Source of the DNA: QQWI01 sp964522015
GTDB taxonomy: Bacteria; Bacillota; Clostridia; Peptostreptococcales; Acidaminobacteraceae
Reading direction: 5' to 3'
Assembly (NCBI GenBank): GCA_964522015.1
Contig: CAZFST010000004.1
Span: forward strand, 1 to 64,000
DNA length: 64,000 bases
Positions 25,412-32,527 of this stretch are shown piece by piece; positions within the stretch are counted from its first letter, which is position 1; every line of letters starts with the position of its first letter. The notes under the pieces are model-generated. The model was given only the letters and a program-made list of their open reading frames with translations. It did not search any database and was not told where the DNA came from. The translations under genes were made by a program, and so were the position numbers.

Positions 25412-25455
25412 AACCCCGTGAGATTTAAAGTGAGACTTTAAATCTCACGAAGGTT
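25412..25455. repeat. Perfect long hairpin after the YczE-type gene
   Basis: CGTGAGATTTAAAGT-GAG-ACTTTAAATCTCACG: a perfect 15-bp stem with a 3-nt loop (25417-25449), extended by AACC/GGTT across a small internal loop. There is no T-run, so it is not a standard terminator; it might be an RNA-stabilising hairpin, a binding site or a MITE remnant. Confidence 0.75.
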
Positions 25456-25507
25456 GTGTCTACTTATCACCAGGCATTTTGAAGCAATTGCATTAACGTA
25501 TTCACGC

Positions 25508-25547
25508 AAAAAAGCAATCGACCCTCTGGATTACGATTGCTTTTTTT
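25508..25547. terminator. Bidirectional terminator shared with the heliorhodopsin operon
   Basis: AAAAAAGCAATCG (25508-25520) pairs with CGATTGCTTTTTTT (25534-25547). A and T runs on both sides let it end transcription from both strands. Confidence 0.88.
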
Positions 25548-25617
25548 GTGTGATCGTTAGATTTTTCTTTTGTGATAGGTAGCTTTTTCTTATCTGAGAG
25601 TTAGATTTTAAAAGTAC

Positions 25618-26397
25618 TTATGGTTGCATAGCACCAAAGAGTACAAGCCAAGCTAAGAATGATTTTGCAACAAGGCTCAAGATGATATAAACCCGTTCGC
25701 CATATAAATAATCTTGCCACTTGCCAACTTTGAGGTACTGTAAAATCATGTTGATGGGGAAGGTGTTGAAAGCTACAAAGTAAGTGCCAACAATTGCCCA
25801 AACAAACCATGGTACCATATCAAAATTACCAGTGCCTAGCATGTAGAATAAAATAGCGACCCATGGTCCAAGTCCTGAGATGGTGCCCCAAATAAAGGGT
25901 TTCCAATCTAGATTCTTTTTATCTCTGCCTGAATTGTTTTCTTCCATCACTAATCCAAAGATATTCATGGCGGCATTGGTGATAAAGATCAGTATTAATG
26001 TTGCTACATCGTAGATCCCAAAAAGGGTGGCAATTAGAACAATCATAATGGATGAGCTTAGTGCATATTCATACCAACGAAAGCGATTGATGCCCTTTTT
26101 TAAACCTTCAAAGTATTTTTGACTATTCAAGATGATGACTAAATGTGCTCCTGCTGATAAGAATAAAAAACTGGCCACTAAAAAACCAAAGGGTAATTGA
26201 AATAGGTCTTTGCTGGTGGTTTCCAAAGAGGCTGTAGCCACGTTAAAGGTTTGATAGTACTGAATCACAGTGGGTGTAAACTCGGAGATTTTCTCGATGA
26301 CACTTGTGGCTAGAAACACCATGATGACACCTTGAACGAAATGAAGAAGCCCCATAATTAAATTAAAGCGTTTGAGTTTTTCTAATTGTTTTTCCAT
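25618..26397 (-). CDS. Heliorhodopsin
   Basis: 259-aa seven-helix retinal protein of the heliorhodopsin family, whose N-terminus faces the cytoplasm. The Schiff-base lysine is Lys245 in YIILSLVAKSFLAW (helix 7). The counterion is Glu110 in FRWYEYALSSSIM (helix 3), with the following serines; ITNAAMNIFG, WKPFIWGTISGLGPW and NMILQYLKVGKWQDY are family blocks. All key residues are present, so pigment formation is plausible if retinal is available. GGAGG lies 5 nt before ATG 26397. It is the second gene of an operon, 22 bp after a cobalamin-domain regulator. Heliorhodopsins are generally not pumps; a sensory or enzyme-regulating role is suspected. No retinal-synthesis gene lies in the window. Confidence 0.93.
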   Translation of the reverse strand: MEKQLEKLKRFNLIMGLLHFVQGVIMVFLATSVIEKISEFTPTVIQYYQTFNVATASLETTSKDLFQLPFGFLVASFLFLSAGAHLVIILNSQKYFEGLKKGINRFRWYEYALSSSIMIVLIATLFGIYDVATLILIFITNAAMNIFGLVMEENNSGRDKKNLDWKPFIWGTISGLGPWVAILFYMLGTGNFDMVPWFVWAIVGTYFVAFNTFPINMILQYLKVGKWQDYLYGERVYIILSLVAKSFLAWLVLFGAMQP

Positions 26398-26419
26398 GGT
26401 AACCTCCAGATTGGGGTAT

Positions 26420-27295
26420 TTAAGTAGTGATCATTAATTTGTTGATCAGTTGGTCCATTGTGGCAATGATGGTGACGTTGGCTTTGCTAAATTGCTTTGG
26501 GTTAAGGTGTTGGCTGGCTTGGCCACCCACCAAGATTTCGAAACTGGGGCTCTTGGATTCAATGCTATTGATTAAGTCCACGAGGCCATTGATGTGGTCT
26601 TGCCTGGTAATACCCAAAATCAGATAATCCGGTTGATAGTCTTTAATTAACAGATTTAGTGCGGTTGAGGGTATACTTTGACCCAAATAGAGGGTTTTGA
26701 TACCTCTCTTTTCTAGATATTCTGAAATGAGCTCAATGCCCAGGGTATGTTGTTCCCCATGGGTAACCATTGAAATTGCTCGTTTTTTCGCCGCCAGTGG
26801 TGCCGTGGAGAAGTAAATACGATGCATGGTCTTACTGATGAGGTGGGTTGCATAGTGTTCGTCAGCTTCGGAGAGTTTCCCTTGTTCCCACATCAAGCCA
26901 ATTTGCCTTTGAATAGGGGTAATGAGGTGCTCAATCATGTCACTTAGGTCCATTTTGGTGGAAAGGTTAACCAGGGACTCTGTGAACTCTTGACTTTGCT
27001 TATTACTTAAAAGCATAAAAAGGGTGTTTATATGATGGTCGTAATCTTGGGTAAGCTTCTCTATTGGGGAAAGTGTGGTTTGGGTAGTTAGGGGCCCAGG
27101 GGCACCAACCAGTTGATCTATTGTCACGTTAAACAGAGAAGACAGGGCCATCAGTGTTTCTATTGTGGGTTGCCGGTTGCCCTTCTCGTAGTGGGCTATG
27201 GAAGTTTGAGAAACTTGAAGGTTATCAGCCAATTCTTTTTGACTAAGCGCCATCTTTATTCTTAAGCCTTTAATTTGATTTCCTAGGTATGTCAT
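26420..27295 (-). CDS. XRE-family regulator with CarH/LitR-like cobalamin-binding domain
   Basis: 291-aa predicted DNA-binding B12 sensor. Residues 5-62 are an XRE/Cro helix-turn-helix (LRIKMALSQKELADNLQVSQTSIAHYEKG is split over two helices). Residues about 85-165 are a helical bundle with the Trp136-x9-Glu146-His147 signature of CarH, and about 170-290 a B12-binding Rossmann domain with His183 in GEQHTLG as lower ligand and LGQSIPS after it. CarH and LitR carry a MerR-type HTH; the XRE type here is a different fusion. The residue after the Trp is Glu137, whereas T. thermophilus CarH has His132 for its light-formed bis-His adduct, so photochemistry may differ. GGGAGG precedes ATG 27295. It probably controls its own operon. 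Confidence 0.88.
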   Translation of the reverse strand: MTYLGNQIKGLRIKMALSQKELADNLQVSQTSIAHYEKGNRQPTIETLMALSSLFNVTIDQLVGAPGPLTTQTTLSPIEKLTQDYDHHINTLFMLLSNKQSQEFTESLVNLSTKMDLSDMIEHLITPIQRQIGLMWEQGKLSEADEHYATHLISKTMHRIYFSTAPLAAKKRAISMVTHGEQHTLGIELISEYLEKRGIKTLYLGQSIPSTALNLLIKDYQPDYLILGITRQDHINGLVDLINSIESKSPSFEILVGGQASQHLNPKQFSKANVTIIATMDQLINKLMITT

Positions 27296-27313
27296 GTGCC
27301 CTCCCTTCTTGCT

Positions 27314-27372
27314 TAATTACAATATAGCATAATTGAGATTGAAAGTCAATTAAATATTACTTATTGTAATTA
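27314..27372 (-). promoter_or_regulatory. Promoter and candidate operator of the B12-regulator/heliorhodopsin operon
   Basis: On the minus strand TTGACT (27349-27344), 17-bp spacer and TATATT (27326-27321, extended by TG) form a strong promoter. A perfect 11-bp inverted repeat, TAATTACAATA (27314-27324) and TATTGTAATTA (27362-27372), brackets it, one arm on the -10 and the other upstream of the -35, centres 48 bp apart. AATTGA...TCAATT lies between them. This suggests two dimer sites bound by a tetramer or looped complex, with repression as the likely outcome. Confidence 0.72.
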
Positions 27373-27468
27373 GACGGGCACATCCCTTTTGATGGGGCCC
27401 ACTTTACAAAGATTTTCGGACAATTACCAATTGTTATAAAAGTATTATTTAGAATTTTTAAAAAACGG

Positions 27469-27497
27469 TTGACAATCAAAACTGAGATTGGTAGAAT
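27469..27497 (+). promoter_or_regulatory. Promoter of the leu operon
   Basis: TTGACA (27469-27474), 17-bp spacer, TAGAAT (27492-27497). It drives the T-box leader and leuACDB. Confidence 0.85.
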
Positions 27498-27534
27498 CCT
27501 ATTTAATAACTTGATTGCAACCCCATATGATAAT

Positions 27535-27797
27535 GCGTTGAAGGAATTAGTTCAAGGTACGCTGTTGTAGAGAACCAGTGGTTGGTGAAAACTGGTACAG
27601 ACACCGAGAACGACTCACTCCTGAGCAGTTGTCCTGAACTCAGCTTTACGGTAAGGACAAACGGGAAGTCCCGTTATAGACGATTGGTTTGATTGAACCA
27701 AGTTGAGTGACCCATTAATTTGGGTAATTAGGGTGGTACCGCGTGGCATAGCCTCGTCCCTGTAAGCGTTTGACGCATACAGAGACGAGGCTTTTTT
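27535..27797 (+). ncRNA. Leucine T-box leader with terminator
   Basis: tRNA-sensing leader. GAGAACCAGTGG...AAACTGGT is the distal part of stem I, and GAACGACTCACTC contains the probable specifier codon CUC (Leu, 27614-27616) followed by the conserved A. The T-box AGGGTGGTACCGCG is at 27730-27743. GCCTCGTC (27751-27758) and GACGAGGC followed by TTTTTT (27792-27797) form the terminator. Uncharged tRNA-Leu should pair with the T-box and allow transcription of leuACDB. The 5' edge is approximate. Confidence 0.93.
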
Positions 27798-27865
27798 GTG
27801 TTTACAAGTGTATTTGCCCTGGGCATTTTGCCCCTGAGACATCAAACCGAGAAAAGGAGCATACC

Positions 27866-29473
27866 ATGAGCAGACGGATAGCAATTTTTGATACCACTCT
27901 CCGAGATGGAGAACAGTCACCGGGGTGTAGCATGAACCTACAAGAGAAGGTACGGGTGGCACTGCAACTGGAACGCCTTGGGGTGGATGTTGTAGAAGCA
28001 GGGTTTGCCATTGCATCGGCGGATGATTTTGAAGCAGTACGGACCATTGCCAAGCAGCTAAAACACACAACCGTGGCCAGCCTGGCACGGGCCACAAAAC
28101 AGGACATCGACACCGCCTTCCAAGCCATTAAAGAGGCGAAGTCGCCCCGCATCCACACCTTTATCGCCACGTCGGACCTGCATATGCAGTATAAACTTAA
28201 GATGACCGAGGCCCAGGTCCTTGAGAGGGCGATCCAGATGGTCAAATACGCCAAGCACCACTGCCACGATATAGAATTTTCCGCAGAGGATGCTTCTCGC
28301 ACAAGGCCCGACTTCTTGTACCGTGTGATCTCGGGGGTGATCAAGGCCGGCGCCACCGTCATCAATATCCCTGACACCGTGGGTTACACCACCCCCGACG
28401 AGTACTACAACCTGATTGCAGGGATTAGAGAACATGTGGCCCTACCAAGCAATGTGATTTTATCCGTCCACTGTCACAACGACCTAGGTCTAGCAGTGGC
28501 CAACAGCCTGGCCGCCATCAGAGCCGGTGCCACCCAGATTGAATGCACCGTCAATGGCATTGGGGAGCGGGCAGGCAATGCCGCCCTAGAAGAAATCGTC
28601 ATGGCCCTGGCAACCAGAAAGGACATCTATAACTGTAGCAGCGCCATTGATACCACCCAACTCTATCATACCAGCCGTCTGGTGAGCCAGATGACGGGAG
28701 CCAAGGTGGCTCGCAATAAAGCCATTGTAGGGGACAATGCCTTTGCCCACGAATCCGGCATCCACCAACACGGGATGCTCCAAAATTCGCAAACCTACGA
28801 AATCATGACCCCAGAATCCATCGGCCTTAAAAAGACCCGTTTGGTACTTGGAAAACATTCGGGCAGACATGCCATTGTAGACCGCCTAAAAGAACTGGGC
28901 TATGACCTTGATGATTCAGCCTTTGAAATCCTCTTTGAAGCCTTCAAAACCCTGGCTGATAAGAAAAAACAAATCGTTGACAGAGACTTAGCCGCCCTGG
29001 TAGAGGGGGTGGACCACTCTGCCAACCAAATATTTGAATTGGTATCCTATGTGATCAACACAGGCAACGCCATCTCTTCCACCGCCAGCGTGGTGATTTC
29101 CCACCATGGCACCAAAAAAGAAGCAGTGGCCATGGGCTTTGGACCAGTGGATGCAGGCTTTAAAGCCATCGACCAGATGATTCCCCACAAGGCCACATTG
29201 GAAGACTACCAAATTCAAGCCATCACAGAAGGGCAGGATGCCCAGGGTGAGGCTCGGGTGACACTGAGAATTGGCCAGCAAGAAGTGGTGGGCAAAGGGA
29301 TTAGCACAGATATACTAGAGGCCAGCCTACACGCCTACATTGACGCACTGAACCGGGTTACCGGCACCAGCGAACACAGGGCGGAAAGCCGAGGGACCCA
29401 GGATGCTACCTCTTGCCAAGAGGCCCTTGACCCTTTTCAATCATCATCAACTGACTACATGGAGGTAAACTAA
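27866..29473 (+). CDS. leuA: 2-isopropylmalate synthase
   Basis: First committed enzyme of leucine synthesis, condensing acetyl-CoA with 2-ketoisovalerate. The TIM barrel starts with FDTTLRDGEQSPG and carries VHCHNDLGLAVAN (metal His) and ECTVNGIGERAGN. HESGIHQHGML and LGKHSGRHA belong to the linker, and the C-terminal third is the leucine-binding regulatory domain. 535 aa is somewhat long; the last 30 residues after TGTSEH are low-complexity and not family-like. AAAAGGAG precedes ATG 27866; the open frame upstream overlaps the T-box terminator and is not coding. It overlaps leuC by 1 bp. Confidence 0.96.
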   Translation: MSRRIAIFDTTLRDGEQSPGCSMNLQEKVRVALQLERLGVDVVEAGFAIASADDFEAVRTIAKQLKHTTVASLARATKQDIDTAFQAIKEAKSPRIHTFIATSDLHMQYKLKMTEAQVLERAIQMVKYAKHHCHDIEFSAEDASRTRPDFLYRVISGVIKAGATVINIPDTVGYTTPDEYYNLIAGIREHVALPSNVILSVHCHNDLGLAVANSLAAIRAGATQIECTVNGIGERAGNAALEEIVMALATRKDIYNCSSAIDTTQLYHTSRLVSQMTGAKVARNKAIVGDNAFAHESGIHQHGMLQNSQTYEIMTPESIGLKKTRLVLGKHSGRHAIVDRLKELGYDLDDSAFEILFEAFKTLADKKKQIVDRDLAALVEGVDHSANQIFELVSYVINTGNAISSTASVVISHHGTKKEAVAMGFGPVDAGFKAIDQMIPHKATLEDYQIQAITEGQDAQGEARVTLRIGQQEVVGKGISTDILEASLHAYIDALNRVTGTSEHRAESRGTQDATSCQEALDPFQSSSTDYMEVN

Positions 29474-30750
29474 TGGGTATGACCATGACACAAAAAATTC
29501 TTGCACGGGCCGCGGGCCTAGAAACCGTCAGCCCAGGACAATTGATAGAGGTCAACTTGGACCTTGTAATGGGCAACGACATCACCGCCCCGGTTGCCAT
29601 TGAAGCCTTCAAGGCCGTAGGCATCCCTGGGGTTTTTGACAAGACAAAAATCGCCTTGGTGCCAGACCATTTCACCCCCAACAAAGATATAGCATCAGCC
29701 AAGCAGTGCCAGTGCATGCGCAGTTTTGCCAGGGACCAGGACATTGAGCATTATTTTGAAATTGGTCAAATGGGCATCGAACATGGTCTGATTCCAGAAA
29801 AGGGTCTGGTGGTGGCAGGGGATGTGGTTATCGGTGCCGATTCTCACACCTGTACCTTTGGAGCCCTGGGGGCCTTTTCAACCGGTGTTGGTAGCACCGA
29901 TATGGGGGCGGGAATGGCCACGGGAAAAGCCTGGTTTAAGGTACCCACCGCCATTAAATTTGAGATGACAGGTAAACTGCAGCCATGGGTTACTGGCAAG
30001 GACGTGATGCTCCATATCATTGGCATGATTGGGGTAGAAGGGGCAAGGTACCAGTCCATGGAGTTTACGGGGCCTGGGATTGCAGAGCTCACCATGGACG
30101 ACCGGTTTGCCATGGCCAATATGGCCATTGAAGCAGGGGCAAAAAACGGGATTTTCCCTGTGGACATGGCCACAACAGATTACTTGATGGCCCATGCTGG
30201 ACGACCTGGGGTGACTGTGACCGCTGATTCAGATGCTGAGTATTGCGCCACTTATCAAATAGACCTATCTGAAATTCCACTGACCATTGCTTATCCCCAT
30301 TTACCAGAAAATACCCATGGTATTGATACCGCAGTGGCTCAGGAAATCAAACTGGACCAGGTGGTGATTGGGTCTTGCACGAATGGGCGGCTGTCGGATC
30401 TTCGCATGGCGGCTAGGGTCCTTAAGGGGCAACGGGTTCACCGAGATGTGCGGCTGATTGTGGTGCCGGTGACCCAAAAGGTTTATTTGGATGCCATCAG
30501 AGAGGGTTTGATCGAGATTTTGATTGAAGCGGGGGCGGTGGTCAGTACCCCAACCTGCGGGCCTTGTCTTGGGGGCCATATGGGGGTTTTGGGGCCAGGT
30601 GAACGGGCTTTGGCAACGACTAACAGAAATTTTGTAGGGAGAATGGGTCACCCAGAATCTGAGGTTTACTTATGTAGTCCAGCTGTGGCAGCGGCTTCGG
30701 CCATTACGGGTGTGATTTCCCACCCAGAGTTTGTGGGGGTGAAGGGATGA
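29473..30750 (+). CDS. leuC: 3-isopropylmalate dehydratase large subunit
   Basis: Aconitase-family subunit that, with LeuD, isomerises 2- to 3-isopropylmalate. [4Fe-4S] ligands are in VVIGSCTNGRLSDL and TPTCGPCLGGHMGVL; GADSHTCTFGALGAFSTGVGSTDM is the family block. 425 aa matches the short HacA-like form common in Clostridia and archaea. GGAGG lies before ATG 29473, which overlaps the leuA stop; the second Met two codons later is also possible. It overlaps leuD by 4 bp. Confidence 0.95.
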   Translation: MGMTMTQKILARAAGLETVSPGQLIEVNLDLVMGNDITAPVAIEAFKAVGIPGVFDKTKIALVPDHFTPNKDIASAKQCQCMRSFARDQDIEHYFEIGQMGIEHGLIPEKGLVVAGDVVIGADSHTCTFGALGAFSTGVGSTDMGAGMATGKAWFKVPTAIKFEMTGKLQPWVTGKDVMLHIIGMIGVEGARYQSMEFTGPGIAELTMDDRFAMANMAIEAGAKNGIFPVDMATTDYLMAHAGRPGVTVTADSDAEYCATYQIDLSEIPLTIAYPHLPENTHGIDTAVAQEIKLDQVVIGSCTNGRLSDLRMAARVLKGQRVHRDVRLIVVPVTQKVYLDAIREGLIEILIEAGAVVSTPTCGPCLGGHMGVLGPGERALATTNRNFVGRMGHPESEVYLCSPAVAAASAITGVISHPEFVGVKG

Positions 30751-31280
30751 AAACGAGTGACGGTTCTACGACAACAAATGGTAAAGGGATGAAAACAAAA
30801 GGTAAAGCTTTTAAATATGGGAGCCATGTGGATACGGATGTGATTATTCCAGCGAGATATCTAAATAGTTCGGATCCTCAGGTGCTTTCAAAATACTGTA
30901 TGGTGGACATTGACGACACGTTTGCTCAGAAGGTTGGTGCGGGGGATGTGATTGTGGCCCTTCAAAATTTTGGTTGCGGGTCTTCCAGGGAACATGCACC
31001 CATTGCCATTAAGGCATCGGGGGTGGCCTGTGTGATTGCGGTTTCCTTTTCAAGAATCTTTTACCGTAACGCCATTAATATTGGGTTGCCGATTTTTGAG
31101 TGTGAGGCTGCGGCCCAGGGGATTGAAGCCGGTGACCAGGTGCGCATTGATTATGGGACTGGGGAGATTGAAAACATAACAAAAGGCCAGGTTTATCAGG
31201 CCCAGCCTTTTCCAAGTTTTATTCAAGAGATTATGGCAGCAGGTGGTTTGATTGCTTATACAAAGGGGGTGGCAAAGTGA
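30747..31280 (+). CDS. leuD: 3-isopropylmalate dehydratase small subunit
   Basis: Partner of LeuC. The swivel-domain features are FKYGSHVDTDVIIPARYLN, NFGCGSSREHAPIAIKASG and the ISFSRIFYRNAINIGLP-type block. From ATG 30747 (ATGA overlap with leuC) the protein is 177 aa; from ATG 30789 it is 163 aa, the usual family length, beginning MKTKGKAFKYG. Both ATGs sit in nearly identical contexts, (A/G)AGGGATGAAAAC, as if the start region had been duplicated. I give the longer form because of the coupled overlap and G-rich upstream site; either may be used. Confidence 0.93.
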   Translation: MKTSDGSTTTNGKGMKTKGKAFKYGSHVDTDVIIPARYLNSSDPQVLSKYCMVDIDDTFAQKVGAGDVIVALQNFGCGSSREHAPIAIKASGVACVIAVSFSRIFYRNAINIGLPIFECEAAAQGIEAGDQVRIDYGTGEIENITKGQVYQAQPFPSFIQEIMAAGGLIAYTKGVAK

Positions 31281-32479
31281 GAGCAGGTGATGGGATGAAG
31301 GGGAGGATTGCTGTTTTACCCGGGGATGGCATTGGCCCTGAAGTGGTGGCCCAGGCTCTAAGGGTGCTTGAGGCTGTGAGTCAAAAGCACAAGTTGGCCT
31401 TTGAAATCACCCATTATCCTTTTGGGGGTGCTGGGATTGACACATGCGGGGAGGCTTTTCCACTGGCGACAAAAGAAGGGTGCTTGGCCAGTGATGCTGT
31501 GCTGCTAGGGGCTGTTGGGGGGCCAAAATGGGACGGTTTAAAGGGTTCTCAAAGGCCAGAAAAGGCCCTCCTTAGTTTGCGGGAGACCCTTGGTGTCTTT
31601 GCTAATATCAGGCCCGCAAAGCTCTTTCCTTCTCTTTTAGAGGCGTGCCCTCTGAAGTCTGTCACCAAGAATCATGGGTTTGATCTTTGTGTGGTCCGAG
31701 AACTAACAGGTGGGATTTACTTTGGGGAAAAGGGTCGGGACCATCACCCGGCGCTGGGTGAGATTGCCTATGACATTGAAAAGTATAGCAGGATGGAGAT
31801 CCAGCGCATTGCCATCAAGGGTTTTGAGCTGGCCAGGACAAGACGTAATCAGGTGACCAGTGTTGACAAGGCCAACGTTCTTGAGAGCTCTCGCCTATGG
31901 CGTGAGGTGGTTGAGGAGGTGGCAAAGGACTATACAGACGTGGCTTTATCCCATATGTACGTGGATAATGCCGCGATGCAGCTCATCCACAACCCTGGGC
32001 AGTTTGATGTGATCCTCACTTCAAACCTCTTTGGGGATATCCTGTCCGATGAGGCCAGCATGTTGACTGGGTCCATCGGCATGTTGCCATCAGCCAGTGT
32101 AGGATATGGCCGCCATGATGATGACAATACTGGTAATGGTCATACCGGTGATGGTTATACTGGTAATGGTTATACTGGTAATGGCCAAACTCACAATGGA
32201 AGCATAGGTTTGTTTGAGCCTATTCACGGGTCAGCCCCATATCTAGCAGGACAAGATAAGGCTAACCCATTGGCCACCATTCTATCCCTTGCCATGATGT
32301 TGGAATTGCAGTTCGGCCAAGTGGCTGCTGCAAAGGAGATTGAAGACGCTGTTGAAGCTGTTTTAGAGGCCGGATATCGCACCGGGGATTTAATCAGCGT
32401 TGTGGCTGGTAGTGGACAATTAGTATCTACTGCTGAGATGGGCCGCTTGGTGATTGAAGTTATCTTGGGTAAGGCTTGA
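31277..32479 (+). CDS. leuB: 3-isopropylmalate dehydrogenase with a repeat insertion
   Basis: NAD-dependent oxidative decarboxylase giving 2-ketoisocaproate. Core motifs are AVLPGDGIGPEVVAQALRVLE, the substrate Arg region RPAKLFP, VRELTGGIYFG, Tyr in YVDNAAMQLI, and GDILSDEASMLTGSIGMLPSAS. Length is 400 aa against about 350-365 in the family. The excess is an insert between SASVGYG and GLFEPIHGSAP: five 5-residue units NTGNG HTGDG YTGNG YTGNG QTHNG (residues 284-308). The insert lies in an exposed loop, so the enzyme may remain active. The start is GTG 31277, overlapping the leuD stop; ATG 31295 is also possible. Confidence 0.94.
   Translation: MRAGDGMKGRIAVLPGDGIGPEVVAQALRVLEAVSQKHKLAFEITHYPFGGAGIDTCGEAFPLATKEGCLASDAVLLGAVGGPKWDGLKGSQRPEKALLSLRETLGVFANIRPAKLFPSLLEACPLKSVTKNHGFDLCVVRELTGGIYFGEKGRDHHPALGEIAYDIEKYSRMEIQRIAIKGFELARTRRNQVTSVDKANVLESSRLWREVVEEVAKDYTDVALSHMYVDNAAMQLIHNPGQFDVILTSNLFGDILSDEASMLTGSIGMLPSASVGYGRHDDDNTGNGHTGDGYTGNGYTGNGQTHNGSIGLFEPIHGSAPYLAGQDKANPLATILSLAMMLELQFGQVAAAKEIEDAVEAVLEAGYRTGDLISVVAGSGQLVSTAEMGRLVIEVILGKA
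32126..32200 (+). repeat. Five 15-bp tandem repeats inside leuB
   Basis: Units of the form TATACTGGTAATGGT occur at 32126, 32141, 32156, 32171 and 32186; units 3 and 4 differ by one base and the others by a few. Each encodes a (N/H/Y/Q)T(G/H)(N/D)G pentapeptide and keeps the frame. Confidence 0.92.
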
Positions 32480-32527
32480 TAGCTAAGGTGTGATAGATAA
32501 GCCTTGATAGTTAAAATTTCACACCCA

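Noticed and set aside
25618..26397. Type-1 (pump) rhodopsin
   Set aside because: Helix-3 WYEYALSS, the NAAMNIFG block and the helix-7 SLVAKS context are heliorhodopsin features; the pump motif of proton-pumping rhodopsins is not present.
27770..27865. N-terminal extension of LeuA
   Set aside because: These codons coincide with the T-box terminator stem; AAAAGGAG before ATG 27866 gives the canonical start.
28058..28435. Minus-strand open frames inside leuA and leuC
   Set aside because: Antisense shadows of strongly conserved leu genes, caused by codon bias; no start signals.
32126..32200. Possible CRISPR-like array in leuB
   Set aside because: Units are contiguous 15-bp coding repeats without spacers, and no cas gene is present in the window.
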